Positions 25,619 to 34,943 of a stretch of DNA of 64,000 nucleotides are shown here, piece by piece (position 1 is the first letter of the stretch; every line of letters starts with the position of its first letter). The position numbers and the translations under genes are program-made. The stretch covers positions 1 to 64,000 of the forward strand of contig NZ_JNZA01000006.1 of NCBI RefSeq assembly GCF_000717345.1, written 5' to 3'. Source of the stretch: Streptomyces lydicus (GTDB lineage: Bacteria; Actinomycetota; Actinomycetes; Streptomycetales; Streptomycetaceae). The notes under the pieces are model-generated. The model ran no database searches. It had not been told where the DNA came from and saw only the letters and a list, made by a program, of their open reading frames with translations.

Positions 25619-26599
25619 TCAGGGCGCGGCCGCGTAGCGCTGTGCCAGTTCGGCCACCGCCCTGGTCACGGCCTCGCGCAACGCGGGCGGCCCGAGCACC
25701 TCCGCCTCGACGCCCAGCCGGAGCAGATCGCCGACCGCGACGGCAGGTCCCTCGACCGGCAGCTCCACCGCCACCCAGCCCTCGGGGTCCGGCGACCCGG
25801 CCTCCTGGAGCGCCCGGGTGCCCGCTGCGCCGAAGTACATGGGCAGCAGCCGCTGCGCACGAGGTGAGATCCGCAGCAGCGCGGTGTCCTGATGGAGCGC
25901 GGCCGCCAGACGCTGCGAGGACCCCTCCCAGTAGGCGGCGAGGGCGAAACCGGCCGGCCGCTCGAAGTCTTCCCCGGTGGCCTCCACGGCCAGCACCCGC
26001 GCGATCCGGTACGTCCGCACGGTCTCGTCCGCGAGCGCCACCACGTACCAGATGCCGCCCTTGAGGACGATGCCGAGCGGACGCAGCTCCCGGTGCACCT
26101 CGCCGCCCCACCGCCGGTAGTGGACGCGCAGCACGCGCTGCTCCCACACCGCCCGGGCGACGGCCGCCAGATACGGAACCGGCTCGGCGTCCCGGAACCA
26201 GGCCGGTGCGTCCAGATGGAACCGGTCCCGTACCAGCCCCGCGCGGTCGGCCAGTTCGGCGGGAAGGGCCGCCTGCACCTTCAGCTGAGCGGACGCCAGC
26301 ACCGCCCCGAGGCCCAGGTCATGCGCCGGGCCCGGCATCCCGGAGAGGAAGAGCGAACCGGCCTCGGCGTCGGTCAGGCCGGTCAGTCGCGTGCGGTACC
26401 CGGCCATCAGGCAGTAGCCGCCCGCCGGCCCGCGGTCGGCACGGACCGGAACGCCCGACGCGCCGAGCGCCTCGATGTCCCGGTAGACGGTACGGACGGA
26501 CACCTCCAGCTCGGCGGCGAGCTCGGGGGCGGTCATCCGGCCGCGATTCTGAAGCAGCAGAAGCAGGGAGAGGAGCCGATCGGCACGCATGGTGGCCAT
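25619..26599 (-). CDS. YafY/WYL-domain transcriptional regulator
   Basis: 326 aa from ATG 26599 (a second ATG three codons later is equally possible). An N-terminal winged helix (RADRLLSLLLLLQNRGRM ... VRTVYRDIEAL, about 4-60) is followed by a WYL domain with GGIWYVVAL and RTYRIARV, then a C-terminal WCX-like extension. Such regulators bind small ligands or nucleic acids through WYL. It is divergent from a DUF3224 gene and both share a perfect palindrome, so it probably controls that gene and itself. Confidence 0.88.
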   Translation of the reverse strand: MATMRADRLLSLLLLLQNRGRMTAPELAAELEVSVRTVYRDIEALGASGVPVRADRGPAGGYCLMAGYRTRLTGLTDAEAGSLFLSGMPGPAHDLGLGAVLASAQLKVQAALPAELADRAGLVRDRFHLDAPAWFRDAEPVPYLAAVARAVWEQRVLRVHYRRWGGEVHRELRPLGIVLKGGIWYVVALADETVRTYRIARVLAVEATGEDFERPAGFALAAYWEGSSQRLAAALHQDTALLRISPRAQRLLPMYFGAAGTRALQEAGSPDPEGWVAVELPVEGPAVAVGDLLRLGVEAEVLGPPALREAVTRAVAELAQRYAAAP

Positions 26600-26609
26600 T
26601 GTCCCGCGT

Positions 26610-26630
26610 ACCTGACAGGAGATGTCAGGT
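26610..26630. promoter_or_regulatory. palindromic operator of the WYL regulator
   Basis: Perfect 8-bp arms ACCTGACA-GGAGA-TGTCAGGT, starting ten bases before the regulator's ATG and about 85 bp before the divergent DUF3224 gene. Its symmetry and position mark it as the likely binding site of the divergent regulator. Confidence 0.75.
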
Positions 26631-26714
26631 ACGGCGCACAGGCTGGTCACACACGCCGTACGGGAGCCCGTACGGAAGCGCCCGCTCATCGCAGAGTTCA
26701 CCGAGAGGACAGCC

Positions 26715-27182
26715 ATGCCCACACGCACCACCGGCCACTTCACCTTCGCCAACTGGGAGGAGCGCACCGTCAGTCCGGACGGGACGAGCCCCACCCTCGC
26801 CTGCGCCTCCGTCACCAACGCATACTCCGGCGGTATCACGGCCGCCCACACCACCTGCGAGTACGTCATCGTCTACCGCCCGGACAAGACCGGCACCTTC
26901 ACCGGTATGCAGGTACTCACCGGCGGGCTCGACGGGCGCGAGGGCGCCTTCGCCGTCGAGGAACGCGGCTGGTTCGACACCGAAGGTGCCGTGCACTGCA
27001 CCTTCGAGGTCGTCGCGGGATCGGGCACCGGCGATCTGGCCGGCCTCGGCGGCACCGGCAGCTACACCGCCAGGCAGGGCGAACCGTCCGTCGTCTACAC
27101 CTTCGACTACCACCTCCCCACGCCGCCGGTCACCGGATCCACCCGCTTGGTCACCGACTCCACACCCTCCGTCACCGACTGA
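26715..27182 (+). CDS. DUF3224 family protein
   Basis: 155 aa; ATG with GAGAGGACAG upstream. The sequence (TTGHFTFANWEE, GITAAHTTCEYVIVY, GSYTAR, YTFDYHL) is that of DUF3224, a small beta-barrel family. No catalytic residue is assigned. Divergent from the WYL regulator and likely its target. The last 20 residues are a Thr/Ser-rich, low-complexity tail. Confidence 0.82.
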   Translation: MPTRTTGHFTFANWEERTVSPDGTSPTLACASVTNAYSGGITAAHTTCEYVIVYRPDKTGTFTGMQVLTGGLDGREGAFAVEERGWFDTEGAVHCTFEVVAGSGTGDLAGLGGTGSYTARQGEPSVVYTFDYHLPTPPVTGSTRLVTDSTPSVTD

Positions 27183-27272
27183 ACGACCGGCAGTGCGGCG
27201 GGAGTTCCCCGTCCACCGCACCGGAGAAACCGCGGCAGGCACGGGCGGGGAGGATGGGAAACAATCCCGCCC

Positions 27273-28337
27273 ATGACCGTTCCCCATACCGATCCGCACG
27301 CCGATCCGCACACCCCCCTCACGGGCGAACCGCTGGCCGGTCTCGCCCAGCGGCTCCGCGCCGCGGAGACCGGCGGCTGGAGCGCGGACGGCGCCCGCGC
27401 CCTCGTCGAGCAGCTGGGCCGCCGGGACCGCACCGCCGGCGGCCCGTCCGCCGGGGACCTGAGGCTGCGCCCGGTCGGCCCGTCCGAGGAGCGGTACGTC
27501 AAGAAGGAGGCGTACCTGGAACTGGCGGTGCCCGTGGCCACTGCCGCACCGGACGCCGCCAGTCAGGCCCGCGCCTTCCGCGCGGCGAAGGACGAACTCG
27601 CCGACGCCCTCGGCGAACCGTCGAGCATGGGCTCCTACGGGACCCTGGGGCCCTACCACGGCTCCACGCCGGCCTGGGGCGCACCGTTCCTCCGCTGGCG
27701 GGGCGCCCAGGACACCCTCGAACTGCGCGCCGGCCATCACGGACCGGAGCTCGTCCTCGGGCCCACCGCCCCGCTCGAGGCATGGCTGTGGAGCCTCGGC
27801 CACGGTGAGGAGCACGCAATCAGCGGCTTCCTCGGCACCCGGAGGTGCCCCGCCAACACCGGTCTCAGCCTCCCCGGCCGCTGGACGGCGCGGAGCTGGC
27901 AGACTGCGACCGAAGCGCTCACCGCCTTCTTCGCCACGCTGCCCGCCGAGTGCGCCGCGCTCGGCATCGCCAAGGTCATGCGGATCTACGGCCGGCTGGA
28001 CGGCGGCGCGCCGTGCCTGTTCGACATCGATGCCGACGACCGGCTGATGGTCGCCTCCTACGCGGAAGACGACCTCGACGCGGCCTCGTTCGGCTGGGGC
28101 ACCGTCGCCGAGCACCCCCGCAGCCGGGACACCTGGCCGGACACCTCCGATCCGCGGTGGCGCTTGGACGCGGGCGGCCCCGGGGAGCCGCCCGCCCGCG
28201 CGTTGGCGGAGACGGTCGTGGCGACGGCCCGCGCGGAAGGGGTCGCAGGTCCGGAGGGCCTGCTGCTGGGAAGCGAGGCACAGGACGTCGGCGAGTACAC
28301 GGTGACGTACTACGGGCTGGGACTCGCGGTCGTGTGA
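27273..28337 (+). CDS. hypothetical protein, 354 aa
   Basis: A soluble, acidic protein that I do not recognise. Codon use is typical of the chromosome. The central part has recurring LELR, LEAWLWSLGHGEEHAI and KVMRIYGRL segments suggestive of an alpha/beta fold; there is no signal peptide or membrane helix. Its 3' end overlaps the convergent methyltransferase gene by 28 bp, so the two cannot be fully transcribed together without antisense overlap. Confidence 0.7.
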   Translation: MTVPHTDPHADPHTPLTGEPLAGLAQRLRAAETGGWSADGARALVEQLGRRDRTAGGPSAGDLRLRPVGPSEERYVKKEAYLELAVPVATAAPDAASQARAFRAAKDELADALGEPSSMGSYGTLGPYHGSTPAWGAPFLRWRGAQDTLELRAGHHGPELVLGPTAPLEAWLWSLGHGEEHAISGFLGTRRCPANTGLSLPGRWTARSWQTATEALTAFFATLPAECAALGIAKVMRIYGRLDGGAPCLFDIDADDRLMVASYAEDDLDAASFGWGTVAEHPRSRDTWPDTSDPRWRLDAGGPGEPPARALAETVVATARAEGVAGPEGLLLGSEAQDVGEYTVTYYGLGLAVV

Positions 28338-29392
28338 TCCGTCCCCGGAGCGGGCGAGGGAGCCGTACGGGCGGAGCGCCCTGCGGTTCCTCGGGCGGAG
28401 CGCCGTGCGGTTCTCTCTGCCCCCTTCGGCTCCTCCGGTCGGGGTGCTGTCGGCGGCCGGGTGCCGATGACGACCGTCGCGTACAGCTCGTCGGAGACGG
28501 CCACCTGGGGGAGCAGTCCGCGACGGGTGAACTCCTCCACGGCCAGCGGCGCTTGCCGTTCGCTCGTCTCGACCAGCAGATGACCACCGGGGGCCAGCCA
28601 CTGTGCCGCCACCGCGGTGACCCGTCGCAGTACGTCGAGCCCGTCCGCGCCGCCGTCGAGCGCCACCAGCGGCTCGTACTCGCGCGCCTCCGGGGGCAGC
28701 AGCCCGACCTCTTCGGTCGGTACGTAGGGGACGTTGGCCACCAGGATGTCGATACGGCCGCGCAGCCCGGTGGGCAGCGGGGCGAACAGGTCGCCTTCGT
28801 AGACCGTCCCTCCCAGGGGGGCGATGTTACGGCGGGCGCAGCGCACCGCGGCGGGCTCGATGTCGGCCGCGTACAACTCGACCCGCCCCATTGCGGTGGC
28901 CAGTGCGGCACCCACCGCGCCGGAGCCGCAGCACAGGTCGACGACGACCGCGGGCCGCGAGGGCGGGCGGCCGGCCCGTCGGCCGAGACCTACGGCCTGG
29001 CCCACGAGGAATTCGGTGCGGCGGCGCGGTACGAAGACCCCCGGATCCACGGCGATCCGCAACCCGTGGAACTCCGCCCAGCCGAGGACGTGTTCCAGGG
29101 GCAGGCCGGCGATCCGCCGCTCCACCATGGCGGCGAGCTCGTCCGGTGTACGCGCGGTGGTGAGGAGCAGCTCCGCCTCGTCCTCGGCGAAGACGCAGCC
29201 GGCCGCGCGCAACCTGCTCACGAGGGCGGAGAGGGGGAGCGGCGCTGACGGTGCGGGAGTGGGAGGTGAGGCGGGGGAGGAAGCGGGGGCAGCGGAAGTG
29301 ACCCCGGGCCGGTACGGGGCGGGGACGGGTGAGGCGGGGGACGACAGCTGAGGAGAAGACATCCGGGACGACGGCTTGGGACGTGACGGCAT
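28310..29392 (-). CDS. PrmC/HemK-related N5-glutamine methyltransferase
   Basis: 360 aa from ATG 29392 (AAAGG five bases upstream; ATG 29362 is an alternative). A Pro/Ser-rich N-terminus (about 50 residues) precedes a Rossmann methyltransferase with motif I VVDLCCGSGAVGAA. The substrate loop reads NVPYVP instead of the classical NPPY, as in the actinobacterial PrmC-related subfamily. The classical enzyme methylates the GGQ glutamine of release factors; whether this variant does is uncertain. The C-terminal tail is a low-complexity Arg/Ser/Thr repeat. Confidence 0.82.
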   Translation of the reverse strand: MPSRPKPSSRMSSPQLSSPASPVPAPYRPGVTSAAPASSPASPPTPAPSAPLPLSALVSRLRAAGCVFAEDEAELLLTTARTPDELAAMVERRIAGLPLEHVLGWAEFHGLRIAVDPGVFVPRRRTEFLVGQAVGLGRRAGRPPSRPAVVVDLCCGSGAVGAALATAMGRVELYAADIEPAAVRCARRNIAPLGGTVYEGDLFAPLPTGLRGRIDILVANVPYVPTEEVGLLPPEAREYEPLVALDGGADGLDVLRRVTAVAAQWLAPGGHLLVETSERQAPLAVEEFTRRGLLPQVAVSDELYATVVIGTRPPTAPRPEEPKGAERTARRSARGTAGRSARTAPSPAPGTDHTTASPSP

Positions 29393-29837
29393 GTGAGCCT
29401 TTCGGGGCGCCGAGGGCGCTTCCCGGATCACGTGTGCCGGACGGTCACCTGCATCGGGTCTACCGCACCGGCGTGAGACGGGAGCGCCTGCCTGATCTGG
29501 CGGGGAATCGGTCTCACCTCCTCGGTCGGTCCACCACTGGGACCGCAACAGTACCTGAGCTGCGGCGCCCCGCACAGGTGCAAGCCGCCGCCGGGGCCGC
29601 CGCGCGCCGGCCCGACTGCGACACGTCACCACTGCCGAGGGCGGACATCCGAGAAGGGGCACGCCCATCCGCCGAACGAATGAACGGAAAGTACTTGTCG
29701 GATTGGAAAGTACTTGGCACGATGAATGCACAAGGCCGGGAGCAGAGCGGGCGGCAGAGCCGTGACGGCGAACGCCCGAAGGACGCCCGGCGAGGGGAAG
29801 AGTCGGGGTACCCGACGCACAGTCAGGGGGGACTGGC
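29393..29837. other. 445-bp divergent intergenic region
   Basis: No gene is supported. The right end holds the paired AAGTACTT motif described separately. The rest is unremarkable GC-rich sequence. Confidence 0.5.
29686..29715 (+). promoter_or_regulatory. paired GGAAAGTACTT operator
   Basis: The 11-mer GGAAAGTACTT occurs twice, at 29686-29696 and 29705-29715, 19 bp apart. Each copy contains the perfect 8-bp palindrome AAGTACTT. It lies about 120 bp before a membrane protein-winged helix operon and is the likely binding site of that regulator. Confidence 0.7.
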
Positions 29838-30263
29838 ATGACGGAGCAGGCATACGCAGCCGAGGACGCGGCGGCCGCACTGGCCCGCGCACAGGAGCTG
29901 AGCTCCACGGTGCGCGAGGGCGCGAAGTGGTACGTGCGCTACCAAGTGATCTACGGCTGCGCCGCCGCGGTCGTGGTGCTCGCCATCGGGCTGCTGGGGC
30001 ATCCGTACGGGGTGGCGATCGGCGTCGGCTTCTGGGGTGTGGTCATCGCCGGACTGTCGGTCTACTCGGCCCGACAGCACGTCGCCCGGCGGGGGTTCGG
30101 GCGGTGGCATGCCGGCATGATCGTCGCCTGGGCGTTGCTGTACGCCGCGGTCCTGGTGCCCGGCACCATCTGGTTCCAGGGTGCCGTGGCGTGGTGGCTG
30201 CCCGGCGCACTGGTGGTGGCCCTTCCCGGGCTGATAGGCGGCTACATGGAGGCCCGGCGGTGA
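29838..30263 (+). CDS. four-helix membrane protein, unknown function
   Basis: 141 aa; start ATG preceded by GGGGGGA. A soluble N-terminal helix with Ala/Glu repeats (about 1-30) is followed by four hydrophobic helices arranged as two hairpins (about 37-80 and 92-137). Its stop overlaps the GTG of the following winged-helix regulator, an arrangement common for regulator-linked small membrane proteins. No family motif is recognised. Confidence 0.78.
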   Translation: MTEQAYAAEDAAAALARAQELSSTVREGAKWYVRYQVIYGCAAAVVVLAIGLLGHPYGVAIGVGFWGVVIAGLSVYSARQHVARRGFGRWHAGMIVAWALLYAAVLVPGTIWFQGAVAWWLPGALVVALPGLIGGYMEARR

Positions 30264-30577
30264 CCGCACCGATAGAGGGAAACCACCCGCGCCACGGGCT
30301 GGACGAGGTGATTCACGCGCCGGTGCGTTTCTCCATCGTGGCGACGCTGGCCGCGGCCGACAAGGCGGAGTTCGCCTTCGTCCGCGACACCGTCGAGGTG
30401 AGCGACTCGGTGCTGTCGCGGCAGGTCGCCACCCTGGAGAAGGCCGGCTACGTCGCCGTCACCAAGGGCTACGTCGGCAAGCGCCCCCGCACCTGGCTCG
30501 CGCTGACGGCCGGCGGCCGGGCCGCCTTCGCCGACCACTGCCGGGCGCTCCGGGCGATAGCGGGCGACACCACCTGA
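30260..30577 (+). CDS. winged-helix transcriptional regulator (HTH_34/MarR-like)
   Basis: 105 aa from GTG 30260, overlapping the previous stop (GTGA). The whole protein is one winged helix: LDEVIHAPVRFSIVATLAAA, recognition helix VSDSVLSRQVATLEKAGYV, wing KGYVGKRPRTWLALT. It matches the PF13601-type regulators often encoded with a membrane protein. Probable autoregulator via the paired AAGTACTT sites. Its stop codon lies inside the first unit of a 20-bp tandem repeat. Confidence 0.88.
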   Translation: MTAPIEGNHPRHGLDEVIHAPVRFSIVATLAAADKAEFAFVRDTVEVSDSVLSRQVATLEKAGYVAVTKGYVGKRPRTWLALTAGGRAAFADHCRALRAIAGDTT

Positions 30578-30624
30578 CGTTCGCCGACACCACCTGACAC
30601 CCGCCGACACCACCTGGCACCCGT
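30565..30624. repeat. 20-bp tandem repeat, three copies
   Basis: Three units of 20 bp begin at 30565, 30585 and 30605, sharing CGACACCACCTG. The first contains the stop codon of the winged-helix gene. A one-unit change would leave the protein intact. Confidence 0.85.
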
Positions 30625-30672
30625 CGGTGGTCACCGGCCGCCCGCAGGCACCGCCCGTTGCCCGGCGGCGTG

Positions 30673-30703
30673 TTGACTTGGAGTGCGCTCCAACTCCTAG
30701 CGT
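30673..30703 (+). promoter_or_regulatory. MerR-type promoter of the aldo/keto reductase gene
   Basis: A -35-like TTGACT (30673-30678) and -10-like TAGCGT (30698-30703) are separated by 19 bp. Within the spacer sits the perfect dyad TTGGAG-TGCG-CTCCAA (30678-30693). The long spacer and centred dyad are the hallmark of promoters activated by MerR-family regulators such as the NmlR/AdhR group. No MerR gene is in the window. Confidence 0.75.
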
Positions 30704-30750
30704 TCTCACGGGATTCCGGGACAGGCCCGGTCCAGGAGGTATCAGAAGCA

Positions 30751-31743
<993 letters not shown>

Positions 31744-31821
31744 GCGCCCCTGCGAACGTGTGGGCGTGCGGGACCGCGAGGGCGCGGGGGCGGTGGGTTC
31801 GGTCGCAGGGACGGGGGAGGG

Positions 31822-32196
31822 CTACGCCGGGGACATGACCTCGTAGAGGTTGCCGAAAGCGTCGCGGAAGAACAGCCCGCGGGCGCACAGGGGGTGGTCG
31901 ATGCGGCCGTTGTCGGGGGTGGCGGGGTCGTTTCCGTAGGGGACGCCGGCCGACTCGATGCGGGCGAGGATGCCGTCGAAGGTCTGGGGGGCGACGTCGA
32001 AGGCGAGATGGTGGCCCTCGGCCTCGGGCACGGTCATGAAGTCGAGGGTGAGGGACTCGTTCACGCGGACCGGCGCGAAATGGCCCAGGCGGCCGGCCGG
32101 CGGAAGCTCCGGCAGTCCCATGACCGAGGCGAAGAAGTGGGCGGCCGCGCGGTGGTCGGCGGCCGGAACGATGGTGTGGTTGAGGGTCACGGTCAT
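31822..32196 (-). CDS. VOC-family protein (glyoxalase/dioxygenase fold)
   Basis: 124 aa, two beta-alpha-beta-beta-beta modules. Candidate metal ligands are His7 (TLNHTIV), a mid-protein His (HHLAF) and a Glu near the C-terminus (NLYEVMSP). ATG overlaps the stop of the TetR gene by four bases (ATGA), so the two are co-translated. The family includes glyoxalases, extradiol dioxygenases and drug-resistance proteins; the substrate is unknown. Confidence 0.85.
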   Translation of the reverse strand: MTVTLNHTIVPAADHRAAAHFFASVMGLPELPPAGRLGHFAPVRVNESLTLDFMTVPEAEGHHLAFDVAPQTFDGILARIESAGVPYGNDPATPDNGRIDHPLCARGLFFRDAFGNLYEVMSPA

Positions 32197-32963
32197 CGGT
32201 CACTCCCGGGGTGCTTGAGGCTGCCGTGCAGAAGTACGGCGATGAGTTCTTCGGGGGAGAGCGGGGCCTCGGCGCCCGGCGCCGGGGTGTGGAGCCGGGT
32301 GAAGAGGAGACCGAGGAAGGCGGTGGCGACCTTCTCCGGACTGAGGCGGCAGGCGTCGCGGTCCGGTTCGATCAGCTCGACGACACCGTCGCGCAGCGCG
32401 AGGAAGGACTGCGCCCGGGCATCGGGCGGCGGTCCGGCCCCGTGCTGACCGTCCCGACCCTCGCCCCGACCACCCCGGCCGTCTCGACTCTCCCGCCCGT
32501 CTCGACCTTCCCGTCCGTCTCGACCTTCCCGTCCGTCTCGACCCTCCCGACCGTCGCGCCCCTCCCGGCCGTCCGGGCCGCCCCGACCGGGGCGGAGGTG
32601 GCCGGACGCGTGCAGGGCGCCGACGACGGTGCCCATCCGCTCCATGTGGGCGCGCAGGGCCTCGGCGGCCTCGGTGAGGCGTACGTCGAGCGGCTCGTCC
32701 AGGGAGATCGTGGCGAGTTCGCGCAGGACGTGGTCCGTGCCGACCGCCTCGGCGACGCAGGCGTCGAGCACCTCGTCCTTGTCCTTGAACGCGCGGAAGA
32801 TCGTCGCCTCCCCGATGCCGGCGGCGCGGGCGATCTGGCTGGTGGTGACGGCCGCCCCGTACTCCGCCACGAGCGGCAGCGCGGCGGCCACGACCATGGC
32901 CCGCCGCTGCTCCACGCTCATTGCGGGCGCGCGACGGCGGGGCTGACTGGCTTGTGGTGGCAT
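32193..32963 (-). CDS. TetR-family regulator with internal GREGRD repeats
   Basis: 256 aa. N-terminal TetR HTH (ARAAGIGEATIFRAFKDKDEVL, about 45-66) and a ligand-binding domain interrupted at about residues 130-165 by tandem six-residue units GREGRD, encoded by five 18-bp repeats (32480-32569). The insert is hydrophilic and likely an exposed loop of variable length. A 22-bp palindrome sits 11 bases upstream of the ATG, so it is probably autoregulated and controls the co-translated VOC gene. Confidence 0.88.
   Translation of the reverse strand: MPPQASQPRRRAPAMSVEQRRAMVVAAALPLVAEYGAAVTTSQIARAAGIGEATIFRAFKDKDEVLDACVAEAVGTDHVLRELATISLDEPLDVRLTEAAEALRAHMERMGTVVGALHASGHLRPGRGGPDGREGRDGREGRDGREGRDGREGRDGRESRDGRGGRGEGRDGQHGAGPPPDARAQSFLALRDGVVELIEPDRDACRLSPEKVATAFLGLLFTRLHTPAPGAEAPLSPEELIAVLLHGSLKHPGSDR
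32480..32569. repeat. 18-bp coding tandem repeat, five units, in TetR gene
   Basis: Units begin at 32480, 32498, 32516, 32534 and 32552; the second and third are nearly identical. Because 18 is a multiple of three, copy-number change keeps the frame and alters only loop length. Confidence 0.85.
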
Positions 32964-32974
32964 ACGAAGACCGT

Positions 32975-32996
32975 ACGGAGTGAGTACTCACTCCGT
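32975..32996. promoter_or_regulatory. 22-bp perfect palindrome, TetR operator
   Basis: The core GGAGTGAGTACTCACTCC with two more paired bases on each side is a perfect 22-bp palindrome. It ends 12 bp before the TetR start codon. The size and GAGTGAGTACTCACTC form are typical TetR operators. Confidence 0.88.
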
Positions 32997-33157
32997 CAAT
33001 GGGTGCGACCGCCGCGTCCGCTGCTGCCGCCTTCCGCGGGCGCGCAGGTGCCGGCCGCTCCCTAGAATTTGGGGAGCGGGATTTCGGGGAGCGCGACAAG
33101 GGCCGGTGTCGACGGTCGCTGTGCGGGGCCGTCGTCCGTACGGAAGGGCGGCGCGCC

Positions 33158-33568
33158 ATGGACTGGAAGCTTGAGCTGGTGCCGGTTCCGGTGTCGGACG
33201 TGGAGCGGGCGAAGCGTTTCTACAGCGAGCAGATGGGCTTCGTCGTCGATCACGACATGTGCGTCGGGGACGAGGCGCGCATCGTTCAGCTGACGCCACC
33301 GGGCTCGGGCTGCTCGATCGTGATCGGAGCGGGGACCGGGGTCACGGCGGTGCCACCGGGGTCGGTGCAGGGGTTGCAGCTGGTGGTGTCCGACATCGCC
33401 GCGGCCCGCGCGGAATTGGTGGAGCGGGGCGTGCCGGCCGGCCCCGTGCAGCACGTCGAGGACGGGGCGATGGCGGAGGGGCCCGGCGGGGCCTGGAACT
33501 CGTTCGTCTACTTCAGCGACCCGGACGGAAACGGCTGGGCCCTGCAGGAGTGCCCGGCGGAGGAGTGA
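33158..33568 (+). CDS. VOC-family protein
   Basis: 136 aa; ATG with GGAAGGG nearby. Starts WKLELVPVPVSDVERAKRF and ends FSDPDGNGWALQE, the standard two-module VOC pattern with a C-terminal Glu ligand. The first ligand position is not a His, as in the non-glyoxalase VOC subgroup. Divergent from the TetR-VOC pair and sharing its palindrome region, though about 160 bp away. Substrate unknown. Confidence 0.85.
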   Translation: MDWKLELVPVPVSDVERAKRFYSEQMGFVVDHDMCVGDEARIVQLTPPGSGCSIVIGAGTGVTAVPPGSVQGLQLVVSDIAAARAELVERGVPAGPVQHVEDGAMAEGPGGAWNSFVYFSDPDGNGWALQECPAEE

Positions 33569-33740
33569 CCGCCGGACGGGCGATCGACGGAGGGGGACGG
33601 GCAAGCGGAGCACCACGGGGCGGAGCACCGCGGGGCGGAGCGACGGGGGCGGAGCGACGGTGCGGAGGGTGTAGCGGGGCGGACGGTGCGAGCACGCGGA
33701 TTCTGCGGCGGGGCGGGGCCGTTGCTCCTACGATCGGCGG

Positions 33741-34568
33741 ATGGCGACGGTTCAGGAAGCTTTTCTGCGGGCCTTCCACGCGACGCACCCCGCCGTGACG
33801 ACCCGGGCGATGGCCCGAGGGCGGTCGGCGGACGGCCGGTCCAGTTACGAGCTGCTGCGGGACCGGGTGACGGGGTGCAGGCGGGTGCTGGATCTCGGCT
33901 GCGGCGACGGACTCCTGCTGGAACTCCTGGCCGCGAGCGGGCCCCCGCGATCCGCGCTCGCCGGCGTGGACCTGTCCGTGGAGGAGCTGGCGCTCGCGCG
34001 CCGCCGGCGGGGACTCGGGCGGGCCGGACTGTGTGCGGCCCGGGCGCAGCAACTGCCGTTCCGCACCGCCCGGTTCGACGGTGTCGTCTCGCACATGGCG
34101 CTGATGCTGATGGGCGAAGTGGAGCAGGTCGCGGTCGAGTTGGCGCGGGTGCTGGAGCCCGGCGGGACGCTGGCGGGCGTCCTGGGCGGCGGTGTGGCGG
34201 ACGGTGAGACGGAGGCGTACGGGGAGTTTCTGCGGCTGGCCCGGCCGTTGTTCCGGGCAGCGCCGGCGGAACAGCAGATTCCGTCGCTCGGCGACCGGCG
34301 GCTGCGGACGCGCGAGGGGTGGGACGCGGTGTTCGTCCCGGCCGGCTTCGGGCCGGTGGCGTGGGAGACCGTACGGATCGATCTGACGGGATCGCCGGAG
34401 CAGGTCTGGGCGACCGTGGGCGGCTTCTACGACCTCGGCCCGCTCGACCCGGGCGTACGGGCCGACCTGCGGGCCCGTTTCGCGGCGGAGTCGGCGGCGT
34501 CGGCCCTGCCGGACGGACGGATTCCGTGCGCGATGACCGTCCACCTCGCCACGGCGGTGAGGCAGTGA
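33741..34568 (+). CDS. class I SAM-dependent methyltransferase
   Basis: 275 aa. Motif I VLDLGCGDGLLLEL (about 49-62), acidic motif LAGVDLS, and motif post-II ARVLEPGGTLAGV show a Methyltransf_11-type Rossmann fold. The C-terminal 100 residues (EGWDAVFVPAGF ... GFYDLGPLDP) resemble small-molecule methyltransferases. The substrate cannot be told. It is preceded by about 70 bp of GGGGCGGAGC-type direct repeats (33595-33665). Confidence 0.85.
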   Translation: MATVQEAFLRAFHATHPAVTTRAMARGRSADGRSSYELLRDRVTGCRRVLDLGCGDGLLLELLAASGPPRSALAGVDLSVEELALARRRRGLGRAGLCAARAQQLPFRTARFDGVVSHMALMLMGEVEQVAVELARVLEPGGTLAGVLGGGVADGETEAYGEFLRLARPLFRAAPAEQQIPSLGDRRLRTREGWDAVFVPAGFGPVAWETVRIDLTGSPEQVWATVGGFYDLGPLDPGVRADLRARFAAESAASALPDGRIPCAMTVHLATAVRQ

Positions 34569-34589
34569 AGCGGCGGTGCAGTGTGCGGG

Positions 34590-34943
34590 CTAGGCCGGAT
34601 GGCGTTGGGGGTACGTCGCTTCCAGGTGGGTCATGTGGGCGCGGCCCCAGGCCCCGAGGGGGGCCAGGGCCTCGTTGAGGGAGGTGCCGGCCTCGGTGAG
34701 GGAGTATTCGACCTTCGGCGGTACGTGAGGGAAGACCTCGCGGTGCACGATGCCGTCGGCTTCCAACTCGCGCAGCTGCTGCGTCAGTACCTTCTCAGTG
34801 ATCTTCGGCAGGCCGCGCCGCAGCTCACCGAAGCGCTGCGGCCCCTGCGCCAGGGCCCACAGCAGCAGCACCTTCCATTTGCCGTCGATGACGTCCACCG
34901 CGGCGTCCAGCCCGCATTCGTACGGGCCCTTGCGTGCGCTCAT
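34590..34943 (-). CDS. HxlR-family winged-helix regulator
   Basis: 117 aa from ATG 34943 with GGGGGAG upstream. Typical HxlR pattern: YECGLDAAVDVIDGKWKVL with a conserved-position Cys, LPKITEKVLTQQLRELE recognition helix, and VEYSLTEAG wing. Such proteins sense redox or quinone/aldehyde stress through the Cys. It is convergent with the methyltransferase gene and 140 bp upstream of a VOC gene end, but its target is not evident. Confidence 0.9.
   Translation of the reverse strand: MSARKGPYECGLDAAVDVIDGKWKVLLLWALAQGPQRFGELRRGLPKITEKVLTQQLRELEADGIVHREVFPHVPPKVEYSLTEAGTSLNEALAPLGAWGRAHMTHLEATYPQRHPA

Noticed and set aside
32480..32569. CRISPR-like array
   Set aside because: Units are contiguous 18-mers without spacers and encode an in-frame protein repeat.
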